The notes: generated by a model not told the origin, from the letters alone. DNA of 64,000 bases from Gordionus sp. m RMFG-2023 (GCF_954871325.1 NC_088776.1:54144569-54208568); one strand, 5' to 3'; numbered from the stretch's first letter, positions 23,270 to 34,799 are shown. Made by a program: numbers and translations.

Positions 23270-23470
23270 TCATCGATAGAAGTAATAATGGGTAGAGTTT
23301 CCAAAATATATAATTTTAATATAACTGGGAAAAGATTCTAAAATATGTTCGAAATTATGCAAAGCACTTATAACATTTTTTTGAACATTATGAACTGTAA
23401 TTAAAGTATAATACCATTTTTTGCGTTTAGCTAATAATGCATCTGGTCTGGGATATTTTAACATCCTCAT
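23270..23470 (-). other. Exon-like open block in segmental duplication, copy 2
   Basis: Minus-strand open frame of 66 codons containing DALLAKRKKWYYTLITVHN followed by QKNVISALHNFEHIL, conserved with 16,147-16,270. Bases around it also look like splice signals (GT after the HIL codons, AG nearby), but no flanking exon was identified. The product is unrecognised. It may be a decaying gene fragment. Confidence 0.3.
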
Positions 23471-24589
23471 TATAAAAATCTGCCAAATATTTAATATTTC
23501 TATAAGGATTTGAAACAGATTCGGGACGATTTTGCGGTAATATTATTTGCAGCAGATTTGTAAGTGCTACCTGATGAATCAAGAAACTTTCATTCTTTGA
23601 ATATTAAAAGTACCCAAGAGTGGGATAAAGAAGTATTTTATTTCTTAGACTGATCCGATATTAATATTATAACAATAGGTTGCGAGTCGAAGTAGACAAC
23701 TATTAAATTTATGGAGTTCGTTTTTTGACTCAACAATGACATGACATATAATGTGAAATTCCTTTGACATTTACCCTAAATTCTAATATAATGCTTTGAG
23801 CTATTTCTCATACTCTCAATAAAATGGATGTTATTTTTTTGTAATATTTTACTTTAGTTTTGCAGTGAAAAAGTTTCAAATGATCTGGTGAGAGACATGC
23901 AGGCCCGGGACGGGCCATATATAACATTTTTTTAAATATATCCTATCCGGGCCTAAAAAAATTTTTTGAAAAAAATACCCGAGCCGGGCAGTACATTTTA
24001 AACCGCCATTATTATCTACAAAAATAAGAAATAAATGTAATATATTTTAAAAAGGGCTCGATATGTGCAAATGGAACTCCTGCAGGTCCCTGATATTAAT
24101 TCCATAATAGGTAATAATGATTATTATAAATATATATTAATAATAATTAACAGTATAATACTTTTTCTAAAAAAATTTGAATCTAAATTTTTTTATCTGC
24201 ACTTCGCTGTGTACACTGATGTTATCCAAAGTACTACATTTTGTTAATTAAGCTAAAATAAGATAATGTAATAAATTGTTTAGATCATTTTTAAAAAATT
24301 TACATATTACATTATTTTTGTTCCATGACATAATTCACATAAAAAATTAGAATTTCCTTATAAAATTTTCATTACATATTTGAGTCTGGAAGACACTATA
24401 CCAAATTAATGCAAGATATATGACTAATCAAAACATACCAGATTGCCCGGACAAAAAAACATTCGGGCAAACTGATCAAGTTTAAAAACTATCTTAGTCA
24501 AAGCATTAATTCAAATTTAATTTATAGATTAAAAATTGGGAGACACAATGATATTAACTCGGTTCCCCCTTTTTTGATAAAAATCTCGG

Positions 24590-24830
24590 ATACACGGGCA
24601 GAGCCGTACCGACCGGGCCGAAAATCTTTTCTTAAAAAACCTGGGCTGGGACTAAAGATTTTTTTTAAAAACCCGCGATACCCGGGCCGGGCCGAAAGTT
24701 TTAAACCCAAATATTCGAAATCGTAACTATAAAAATAACTATAAAATATTTAAAATAATTCCAGGGCCAGGCCTGAAAATATAAAACCCGGGACGGGAGG
24801 GCTGAAAAAACCTAAAAAAACATCTTTATA
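24590..24830. repeat. GGCCCGGG-type GC tract
   Basis: Dense GC-rich words occur here (ACCGACCGGGCCG, ACCTGGGCTGGG, ACCCGGGCCGGGCC, GGGCCAGGCC, ACCCGGGACGGGAGGG) separated by A/T runs. A minus-strand frame across it is low-complexity repeat translation. Confidence 0.6.
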
Positions 24831-25844
24831 AATTGCTTCTTGCTTTCTTTTTTTTTCCATAAAAGGGGCAAAAAAATTATTTTTTAAGGTGAAATTCCTA
24901 TATTTTAAAATAACACTAATTTTTTTTACAACTTTAGTTATACTTATACCAATAAAATATTTTCATACTTTTGCTAAGAAATTCGAAATTCCCTAGAAAA
25001 TGCTTTTACTTAATGTTTCCCCCACTTAAGCTGCTTTTTCAATTTTGATTCTTCAACTAATATATTTTAGGAAACAGAAATACTTCGAATAATAAGGGAC
25101 GGGATGCATTTGAAAATTAACTTCCTGAAAGAAATGCAATTTACTAAATAACCTAAATAATAGGCACGCCTATCTGTGAAACCTTGATGCTCCATGATTA
25201 TAAAATGGCAATCGCCTATACAAAACTACTTTTGCTAAACGTGATATGGCGATGTTTTTTTTATAAAAAATTTCAAAAATCCAATTAATATCAACAGATA
25301 TTATCATACAATTAAAATGATTGTAAATTTCTAATACGCGTGCTTTTGCTATAACAATAAACAAGTAATGGAAGTTCCTTTCTATTACACGAATAATCTT
25401 CGAACCTTTGTTTTTTTTAATGACGAGTCTTATATGCGGTATATACTCTAGTTGAGTATGTAAACAAATTATTTGTCCTAGCTATACGTAACAAAACCGT
25501 AAATATGTCAGAAAACTGGGTATTCCTCCCCTCTGCCTAGTTAAAAACCATCATATTTTCCCGGAAGAAATCAGGGTTAAGACGAAATATTTACTTTTTA
25601 AATTTTTTTCGCTATTGATTAAAGTTAATAATTTTTATATTATATTAAAAATCTTGCAGTCAAATCTCTAAAAATCTAAATAATTTTTTTAAATTTGTCC
25701 TTTTTTTTCTCTTTCAAATCATTGCAGTCCGGAACAAATTTTATAACTGTGTTTCCTGTTCCGTTCTTCAAAAATATTAAATCCTTGATCTATGACCTTC
25801 TGGCAGCCCGCAGCAAATAATGAGGTTGGTGAGCCTAATTATAT

Positions 25845-26450
25845 TTTCTAGCAGGCCTGGGCCGGGCCTGGATCTTTTAAAAAATTTTAATGGACTCCAG
25901 CTAGGCTTGGGCTTGAAATTTTTTTCATTACAATTTAGCTTATTTAAACCAGGTGCTAAATTAAGAAATAAATATTGCAATTTTTTTCATCCAAAAATTT
26001 CAGCTTTGAAAACAAGATGATTGCTTAAATAGACAGGCCTGAATTTTTTTTCATATTTAGCTTATTTAAAACAGGTGCTAACTTAAGATTTAAATATTGC
26101 AATTTTTTTCATCCAAAGATTTCAGCTTTGAAAACAAGATGATTGCTTAAATAGACTGGCCTGAATTTTTTTTCATATTTAGCTTATTTAAAACAGGTGC
26201 TAACTTAAGATTTAAATATTGCAATTTTTTTCATCCAAAAATTTCAGCTTTGAAAACAAGATGATTGCTTAAATAGACTAAAGTATTGAGTATACATAAA
26301 ATATATTAAACTTATTAGATATAGACTTGAGCCGGTCTTGGGAAAATCTTTGAAACTTTATATGGGCTTGGGCCGGGCTTTGGGAATTTTTTTGGATATA
26401 AAGTATGGGCCGGATCTGATCAAAAAATTAAGGCCTATAAAGGTCTCGGC
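25845..26450. repeat. GC tracts plus three ~122-bp tandem repeats
   Basis: GC words lie at 25,855-25,880 (GGCCTGGGCCGGGCCTGG) and at 26,330-26,420. Between them are three tandem copies of a ~122-bp unit (about 25,905-26,280). The block TCAGCTTTGAAAACAAGATG recurs near 26,000, 26,122 and 26,244, with copies 2 and 3 almost identical. Open frames here are repeat translation. Confidence 0.75.
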
Positions 26451-26771
26451 GCTATATAATATATCATCACATAACATTTGGTGATTTCTAGTAATTATTT
26501 CAAATTTATAATATGATATCGATATCCCAATTTTTTTTTACAGACTTTTAATGTCCGTCATAAAATTATCTTCATCTTATATGTTGGGTAATTGATAATA
26601 TAAATCGTTGCAAATATTTTGGTAAACCCATTTCTTTGTCTGTACTTTTAAACTCTTACATAGTGCAAATATTTACTTTTTTAAAAAAAAATGAATATAT
26701 TAAATTTCTCATTTTTTGTTTTTAACTTATGTAAATCAATATAGCTAAAAATCAAATAAATAAATATTATC

Positions 26772-26786
26772 TATAAATTATAAGAA
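26772..26786 (+). promoter_or_regulatory. TATA-like promoter block of gene B
   Basis: TATAAATTATAAGAA ends 87 bp before the ATG of gene B. It is the same 15-mer found before genes A and C, and it is followed by AATGGGAACTTATTTAAC, close to the gene C version. Confidence 0.6.
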
Positions 26787-26872
26787 AATGGGAACTTATT
26801 TAACATAATTTAAGGAAAAAATAGTATCGAAAACTTTTGTATAACTTTTTAAAAAATTAATTTTTTTATAAT

Positions 26873-27579
26873 ATGTCCTTTATGCTTTATACAATGCTTC
26901 TCGGAATTGTAGTATCTGTAAGTTTGTTTTTTTTATAAAAAAAATTAAATATTGGATTAAACTTTGAACTCAAATGCTTTATATTTTAAGATAATGATAA
27001 GCAACTACTGCACCCAAATTACAAGTAAAAATATAAAAGTATTATTCACTCCAGTCTAAAATTATTATAATTATACTCGATATAATTTTCGCACAATAGT
27101 GTTGATAAATTATATAACTTTGGTCAACTCTAGTAGAGCATGGCAAAGTTAATATTTATCCTATTATTATCTCATTCTTTAAGTTGAGACTCAACTTAGA
27201 AGTTTAAAACAATTTTTGGGGAATCGAAAGATTGACTGATTTAACAACACTAGCTCGAACTTTCAATATTATTCCTATTTGAAATAATAAATTATTGATA
27301 AATTTTTAAACTAATTTTGATTAACCATATATTCAAACCATTATAATGATGATTAATTCTGTTATAATAGATGGTTTAAATCATGATATTAAGAATTTCA
27401 CTATAAGTGAATTACCCGCTTTTTGTGTTGACTCAAAACTTGATGGATGTAGTAATCCTTGCAAAACAATAATTACTTGCAACGTTTCTCTTATAGTGTG
27501 TGCTCCTGTATATTGTAATGGAACTTGTACGGCTCTCTTTGTTGATGCAGTCACATATAAGCTAGCTCATTGGCAATGA
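26873..27579 (+). CDS. Secreted cysteine-rich 95-aa protein, paralogue B
   Basis: Exons 26,873-26,917, 26,991-27,024 and 27,371-27,579, total 288 nt and 95 aa. Donors are GTAAGTTT and GTAAAA; acceptors are ATTTTAAG and ATAATAG. Exon lengths (45, 34 and 209 nt) and phases equal those of paralogue C. Exon 1 gives a hydrophobic leader (MSFMLYTMLLGIVVS). The mature part has seven of the family's eight cysteines, including SNPCKTIITC, LIVCAPVYC and NGTC. The eighth position reads HWQ in place of HCQ, and an extra Cys appears in exon 2 (SNYCTQ), so its disulfide pairing may differ. It lies on the strand opposite to A and C. Function unknown, presumably secreted. Confidence 0.74.
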
Positions 27580-30500
27580 TAAAATATTTACTAAATTATA
27601 TACCAAACCAACATAATTTATAACATGTGATTATAATATATATTTTTTGTTGAATATAAGAATTAATTTTTTTTTTGTTGAATAGATTTGTGATTAGAAA
27701 CATAAATTTTTGGGGTCTTTATCAATGATATTTTTATCTTTGTAAATATATTGAGCTAGCGTTTTACATCTAGAAAGAATTCTTTTTATAGTAATATTTA
27801 ATTTTATAAGAGGCATAAAATTACAGTATTGTAATTCTATATACATTTGGTTTGGGTTAATTATTACATTTGTAAATAGGGATATAATAATACATATTAA
27901 ATTGTGGATTTTTAAGAAAAGTATAACAATATTTGTAAAAACACTGTAGGCCCATTATAGCTAGTTTTCTGAGAGAAGTTAATAAATAAATTTTACATTA
28001 TCTTCCAAAGATATAATGCTGCAAAAAAACGAATTATTTCTATTCATTGATAATAGATTCACAATAACATATTAATTGCTCGGTTTGTTAAATTAGGTGG
28101 TTTAAGTATAAATGGTAGATAAGAAAACTAAGGAAATCAAAATATTAAACTTTAAATACATAAGAAAGCATTTCTCTATAGAAAATAATTGGATTTTCAT
28201 TAAATCTTAGAAATTAGAATGCCAAATATATAATTTAGAAGGGAAAGGAGTTTTAGTTGATGAAATATATTTCATATATGTGACTGCCCATTAGACCTCA
28301 GCAAATACAAATTATACTAAGTTATAAAATTTTAGCCATACTATCCTCATGTACCTAAATATTTTTTCGAGTTTAAATTTTCAAATTAAACTCATTAGAG
28401 TCTTCATAGCTCACTTCTTTATTTGCATTGCATGTAAAATATTTCAAGCTGGTAAAATAAATCTCCTACACTCTTCTAACCCCCTCTCTCCCTCAAAAAA
28501 TGTATTACATAATATTACAATATTACTATAAACAATAATTTAAAAGAAAAAATGACTAAAAATTAATAATTTTTTTAAAATAATGGTTTTAATTTAAAAA
28601 AATTTAAATAAAAGCATTTTAATAGAAATATAAAATAAGGTGAAAACCTAAAAATATTAACCCAGCCAACGGTCTGCAAAAAATGCTAAACCCCTTTGAT
28701 AAAATGTTTGGGGAAAATTTTAACACCCCCCCCCCCCCCCCACACTTTCATATTGCAAAATACTGGCTACGTCTTAAATTTATAAGACAGAAGATTCAAT
28801 TATAGCTTTTAAAAGCAGCGTTAAGGGAGCTAGGACTAAACCTTAGGTGGATATTTGAGTCAATATTAAATTAAAACTACACGAATAATGTGGCTTAAAT
28901 AGAATTTTAGGCTTACGTCAGAAAAATGATAATAATCTAAAGGTTAATATATAAAATAGATTAAATTATACTATAACATTAAAAATAAAAGGAACTATGT
29001 CCGTGCAGCAAGATCTGACATCTAATTTGATAATGCTATGGGTCTTCTTTATATTCTCTTTAAAAAATTATTTCAGTCATGTATTGTTCAATAGTTTTCC
29101 GCCAAGTAAAAAACCTTATAAGGGTTTCTTAGAACTGATATATTTTTAATAAGTAATTTTATGTGGATGCTATATTCGAATAACCATGGCTCATTCTTAT
29201 CAAAAAATGAGTTTATAAATTCAAATAGAAAGCCTCTACTTCTTTTGAGTTCAGATGCATGAATTGAATGGATAAATATTATAAAATCTATACCTACCCC
29301 CTTTTGTAATATAAACTTTTATAAAATAGCGGTACCTACACAATCTGATCAAATAAACAAAGGCTTAATATGTTATCCGCGTTGAAATATTTTAAGGTGG
29401 GGAATGTAAATATTTAGTTTGAAATAAGTGAAAAACGTCCCATGTGTATATTTAGAATATTATTGGTTACGTATTACCAATAATCCCTACTCGGATCTAA
29501 TAATGGGGGCATGTTGTAGTTTACAATTTTTTTTATTAATATTTTATTTGATAAAATGATTTATTTTAATAGATATATCAATTTCGAAGAACTTTTATGT
29601 TTTAATTTATTTTAAAAGAATAAAAAGAAAAAATTGCCATAAGTAACGATACTTCGAAATTTAAGATACTTTTTTTACAATTACAAAAATTTCCCCGGCA
29701 AAATCGTATAATTTCCATTTTCCTGTATTCATAATTTATAAAATTGATTGGAAAATCGAGTTCCGTCAAAGGTTTTATATTCTTAAATTAAGTTAATGTT
29801 CGGCAGATGCACGTTAATTAGGCAGCTCTATTAAATATCAAATATATAAGATAATATATATTTGAATCATTTAATATTGGTAATTTAATATTCTATTTAA
29901 ATGATGTATATTTTTAACTAATTTCTTTTTTAAATGAATTAGAGGTAAATAAAATTTTTAAGATGAGTGTAAAAATATTTTGGATAAAGTCAGATCCTTA
30001 TGTCTATTGCTATATCTAACTTCTTATACCGGATTTAGCATTTATATAATAAAAATTAAAGTTTATACAAGTAAAAAGACCGTAACCCTGAAATAAATAA
30101 ATTATAGTAGAATAACCAATGTACATACAACGATATCGGGAGAAGTTATGCTATATTGGATGAGATTAGTTGGGTAATGGCTAAATGTAGGCTAATTAGG
30201 GCTCAATCTATAGACGCGTGTCGGAGAAAATCCACTAAGATTTAGGCGTTTTAATTTGATTCATTTCTCTCAAATTTGGGCTGATATATTTTTAAGAAAT
30301 ACCCGGTTAAAGTGATATTTTCCAGATAAAAACTTGTTAAAAATCAGCTAGGTATGCCTACTTTCTTTGACCTATCTTTTAAAAATTAATTAAATTAGTA
30401 ATTTAAAAAGTAATACTTAAAATTAATTTTAAAAAGATATTTTTATAATCTCATAACGTATACTGGATTAGCCAAAAGAATAATGTCATCGGTATTATAT

Positions 30501-31255
30501 AATGTATGATGAATATAAAATTTAGGCTAGAGAACAAGTGGAATTATAAATATTAAATTGACAAAGTAAATATAAAAAAAAGGGAAACCCACGATCTATC
30601 ATCTAATAATTAGAGGTATGTTTCACTATGATTCGACATAAATTACCCTTTTTTCGCCATTTTATAGTAATTACTTTTTCTTCGCTATTTCCTTATTGTA
30701 ATTTATATTATATTTCAGCGAAAAAAAATTAGTTGCTATGGAAGCAATCAATTTTATTTTATTTACAAAACCATACAAAATATTAAAGGTATTATCTATG
30801 TTTTTGATTAAATTTCTTCAAGTACCAAATTTTTGGGGTTTTTTTTAAAAATTTAAATCAATGATAGATTCGATTAATCGACTCAGGAGTCATCTTGCTA
30901 CAATAAGTTTTTACTCTTTTTTTTAAAAATAAAAAACAAAATTTCAACTCGCACTTGCGATGGTTGGCGGTGGTCGATTTTTAGCTTAAATAATATTACA
31001 TAAGCATCGAGATTTGGCAAATAGATGTCCAAACATTTCTGCCAGTTATGAGCGGAATTTGTAGGCTTACGTATTGTTATTTTGGTTATAATCTTAACAG
31101 ACGCTTTTTGGCAACACTTATGGTTGGAGCCAAAATTAGGATAGAATTTTGGGAAAGTTGATGTTGACTTTTCTTTTCGATATTCAATTTTTCATATAAA
31201 AATTCCTTTATATAAAGATTTATCGAGCTATGTACTTCATATAAAAAATTTCTTT
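27580..31255. other. 3.7-kb stretch without a recognisable gene
   Basis: AT-rich sequence with no convincing exon chain, RNA gene or repeat family. The one oddity is a run of 16 C at 28,726-28,741. Open frames longer than 60 codons here lack conserved features. Confidence 0.5.
28726..28741. repeat. C16 homopolymer
   Basis: Sixteen consecutive C in very AT-rich sequence. A C12 run is at 51,035-51,046. Such runs are prone to length error in sequencing. Confidence 0.9.
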
Positions 31256-31621
31256 ATATACGTTAGCGGAAATGTGTTTTTTTTTTCCAACTTTAAATCA
31301 TTTTAGAAAGCGTTTTTTGTAAAATTTATAAATCTAATTTTACCGAAAATGTATTCGTGCATGTTTAGAATACCTATCTTTGGAATTATAGAAAATATTA
31401 CCATTAACTTTTGAGTCATTTATAATTTATATGAAAAATCGATGGAAAAACTGATATAAATTATAATGAGTTGTCTGAAATTCAAAGGGTAGGTAAAACA
31501 TGATGGAATACATTTTCGGTAAAATCAGATTTTTAAATTTCAAAAAACGTTCTCAAAAAATGATTTAATAAAAAAAATAACACATCGCTGGAAAAAAAAT
31601 ACATTTGCCGCTAACATATAT
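31256..31621. mobile_element. Foldback MITE, copy 1
   Basis: A 366-bp near-palindrome. The left end TATACGTTAGCGGAAATGTG pairs with the right end read in reverse (TATATGTTAGCGGCAAATGT), and the arms continue inward through AAATCATTTT, GCGTTTTTTG and TTTTACCGAAAATGTATTC. A second copy lies at 32,586-32,890. TA dinucleotides flank it, so a TA target site is possible but cannot be shown. No coding capacity. Confidence 0.8.
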
Positions 31622-32585
31622 AAAAAGATTTGAGCTAAATGCTATTTTTAATAAATTTTCAGCATTACGATTCATTTTAAATTAATTATGTTTTTAGAAA
31701 ATGAGTGGAGAATGCTTGAGATAACAATTTAAAAAAAAATACTATCAATTTTTGTATTTATTAAAAAGCAACTTTTTATGTAAAATTACACAAGGAATTC
31801 GTATGGTTTTCATTTTTTTTAAAGGTAATAAAAAAAAGATATATCAAAAATTGGCCTGATTTTTTCTTATTTTTATTTTTCAAAACAGAAGGATTTTCAA
31901 TTTGCTTCCCGAATGAGTATTTGTTTAGTAAGTAAAAATAGTATTAATTCTAATTCGTAATATAGTAAAAAAAAAAAATTAATATATTAATTTTAACAGT
32001 TTAGTATAAAAAAATAATAATAATTTTATTGATGAATTTTTTCTTAATTGACAAGGAAGGCAGCAAAGTTTATCTTGCCTCTATGTATGCTTCGTCATTA
32101 TATCATTTAGATTATTATTTTTTTCTGTTTGTTAGTCTGAAATTTAGGCCATAATATTCAAGATTTTTTAAAGTTTTTATTTGACATTGTTTATATTACT
32201 AGTCTAATTCATAAAGGCATCCTCTATCTTATTTCTTTAGAAAAGCCTTACGTTTGCAATGTAAAAACCAATTCAAGAGGATAAATCGATTTCTTATCTT
32301 TAACATTGGACGCGTTTTAAAATATTAACGAATTTAGCTAGGAAGAGGTTCTTGATGAATTTAATTTTATAAATCTTCACTCAAAATCAACAAAATCTTT
32401 GATTATTTGACTAAATTATTCTTAAATTTATATAATCAAATTTTTATCCAACGGAGGGATCAGGGGATAGGTTGGGAAAATTAAAACCTTTCCTCTTGCA
32501 AATATTTTGTTAAATTTTTGTAATAAAAATTTCTATAATTTAATAAAAATGCAAATAACTTCTAGAGAAATGTTTTTTTTTTAAA
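31622..32585. other. Spacer between two MITE copies
   Basis: No gene or RNA recognised. AT-rich sequence with long A and T runs. Confidence 0.45.
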
Positions 32586-32890
32586 TATATGTTAGCATCA
32601 ATGTGTTTTTTCTGGCAGTAAATCTTTTTGAGAGCGTTTTTTTTAAATTTAAAAATTTGATTTTACCGGAAATTTATTCCATCATGTCGTCTGGAATACC
32701 TACCCTATGAATTTCAGATAATTTTATCATAAACATTTAAACTTAATATTAGTTATATTAGTTTTTCCATTGATTTTTCTCATAAATTATAAATGACTCA
32801 AAATTTATCAGTAAAATTATCTACAAAACGATTTAAATTAAAAAAAAATTATACATTGCCTGAAAAAAACACATTGATGCTAACATATAT
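32586..32890. mobile_element. Foldback MITE, copy 2
   Basis: A 305-bp relative of the element at 31,256. The ends TATATGTTAGCATCAATGTG and CACATTGATGCTAACATATA are exact inverted repeats over 20 bp. The internal words GAGAGCGTTTTTTTTAAATT, TTCCATCATG and CCTACCCTATGAATTTCAGA match copy 1. The terminal match is better than in copy 1, so copy 2 may be younger or less eroded. Confidence 0.82.
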
Positions 32891-33289
32891 AAGGTTTATT
32901 ATTAAGATTCTCTTAAATTTTATGAAATATTATTTTTTGGCCTCCTTATATCTTTGACAAAAGTAATACACTTTTTTTTTAATAGCTTGCCCAATAAAAA
33001 ATCCTGGATATACAAACCTTTATTGCTCTGCAAGTTACAAATATTATTTATCCCATTTAAAAAAAATTATATAATGACCAACCCAAATCAAATAAGTTTT
33101 CCAAGTGCACAGTTCTCATTTAAAAATAAAATCTACAGAAATTAAATCCAAGTTGAATACATGAAATTCTACATTAACTTTTAATTTACTGTTAATTTTG
33201 ATTTTGCAATAGGACCTACTTTATTTTTAATATGTATTAACTGAAACACGCGGTTGCCTCCGATATTCTATATATATTATCCTTCTTAG

Positions 33290-33400
33290 CACGGAACTAC
33301 CTAGCTTCAGAAAAACTCTGATTCTTGGTAGATTCTACCCTAGAACTATAGGATTAGTGGTACACACATTCACCGACTAAGCCACAGGTACTACTTGAAA
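33290..33400 (-). mobile_element. tRNA-like sequence, possible SINE head
   Basis: On the minus strand, ACCTGTGGCTTAGTCGGTGA fits a tRNA D-arm/A-box (TGGCTTAGTCGG). About 35 bases later comes a T-arm-like region, TTCTAGGGTAGAATCTACC, in which the B-box is degenerate. No intact cloverleaf could be drawn, so a tRNA-derived SINE relic is likelier than a working tRNA. Confidence 0.35.
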
Positions 33401-34042
33401 AAGGCAGATTTATAAAGATAAAATTCTATTTTATATTTTAATAAAACAGATAAAATATCAATATTGCTCAACGCTACACATCATTACCCTTAAACACATA
33501 GCCAAATTTGCTTAAGGGGTAAGTTTTCTCCCCAAAAATTTTATTGAAGGTCCTTAAGCCCATTTATTATAGGCCTTTGGTTAATTCGGTTTTTTTTGGA
33601 CTTTTTTTATAAAAATGTTATTTTTCTAAAAATTACGAATTATATTCGTAATGTTAACTTTACTAATTTTTATTTTTATTCTTCCTTATATTGATATATT
33701 ATATACATATATGAGGGAAGGGAAAGGAGGGGTATTAGTGAGAAAATTTTTAATATCCTGAAAGGATATTAGAGAACAGGCAAATTTCCGAAGAGGGGAG
33801 TTCCCCTTGCCGAAATTACTATAAAATTATTTTTTCAAAGTATAAAGCTAATTTAATTTATTTTGTCATGCTATACCAATTCCAAAAAGGTAATAATATA
33901 TTCACAAACATAATGTAATATTGATTAAGAACCACTTTATAAAAATTTGTTTTTTATTGTGCTACAAATCAATTTTTTATTTTACAAAAAAAAAATCAAT
34001 TTTCATAATGTAATATATTAAATTATCTATTTTAGGAAATTA

Positions 34043-34712
34043 TTATTCACAATTAGCTAGTTCATTTGTTTCCGCATTAACAGAAATAGCTATGCAAGTT
34101 CCATTACAATAGCTAGGCGTGCACACTATAAGCGGGGCATTGCAAGTGATTATTGTTTCGCAGGGATCACTACAGCTTTCAAGTTTTGAATCATAACAAA
34201 ATGCGGGTAATTTGACGATAGCGAAATTCTGAGTAGGTTGATTTTGCTCAACTATTATGGCCGGTTGAATAAATAGGTAAATATAAATTAGTTTTAAAAA
34301 AAATCAGGGTTCAAAACATCAAAAAATTTAACTCAAAAACTTTTAAAACTTTACTGAAAATAATAAAACAGAAAATAAAGCCATTTTTAATATATTAAAT
34401 AAAATATATGGCCAAAACGAATTTGTAAAATTTTCAAAACTTTATCATTATATTTTCTTAAAGTTCTAAAAATTTGGAAATTTTTTAAATAAGTTTTGGA
34501 CTCAACTTAAAGTTAATTTTTTTTTGTAATATATAATGCTTTTAAACTGAAAATAATATCCTTGAAATTAATTTACTTGTATTTTGGGCGCTATAATTGT
34601 TAATCATCACCTTAAAATATAATGCACATTTTTTAATAATATTTGAATTCAATATTAAAGAACTTACAGATGCAAGAATTCCGAGAAGCATAGTACAAAC
34701 CGTGAAGGACAT
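34043..34712 (-). CDS. Secreted cysteine-rich 95-aa protein, paralogue C
   Basis: Minus-strand exons 34,668-34,712 (45 nt), 34,577-34,610 (34 nt) and 34,043-34,251 (209 nt), total 288 nt and 95 aa. The first donor is GTAAGTT. The exon 2 acceptor ATTTTAAG and the exon 3 acceptor CATAATAG match those of A and B. Exon 1 encodes MSFTVCTMLLGILAS, a likely signal peptide core. Exon 2 is hydrophilic (INNYSAQNT). Exon 3 carries all eight cysteines: C-x7-C-x3-C-x5-C-x6-C-x4-C-x3-C-x14-C, with SDPCETIITC, YCNGTC and NELANC. This is the most compact and probably least disturbed member. I do not recognise the family. The small size, leader and even cysteine number suggest an extracellular disulfide-bonded peptide. 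Confidence 0.75.
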
Positions 34713-34779
34713 TTTTATAACAAAATAACTACTTTTTTATTTTTAAAACTACTTAAATTGTGTTAAATAAGATCCTTTT

Positions 34780-34794
34780 TTCTTATAATTTATA
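34780..34794 (-). promoter_or_regulatory. TATA-like promoter block of gene C
   Basis: Minus-strand TATAAATTATAAGAA, 68 bp before the ATG of gene C, followed by AAAAAGGATCTTATTTAAC. It is shared with genes A and B. Confidence 0.6.
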
Positions 34795-34799
34795 TGAAT

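Larger units (their letters stand above)
22905..25437. repeat. Segmental duplication, copy 2
   Basis: Direct copy of 15,625-18,490, offset by about 7 kb. The two copies bracket gene A. Copy 2 is about 0.3 kb shorter. It contains its own GC tracts (23,900-24,020 and 24,590-24,830) and the better preserved exon-like block. Confidence 0.8.

Noticed and set aside
25777-26020. Complementary open frames over the GGCCTGG tract
   Set aside because: They fall across low-complexity GC words and a tandem repeat, with no conserved protein features.
28726-28741. C run considered as a telomere-like or G-quadruplex element
   Set aside because: It is a pure homopolymer without the repeated G/T-rich units of telomeres, and is best read as simple sequence.
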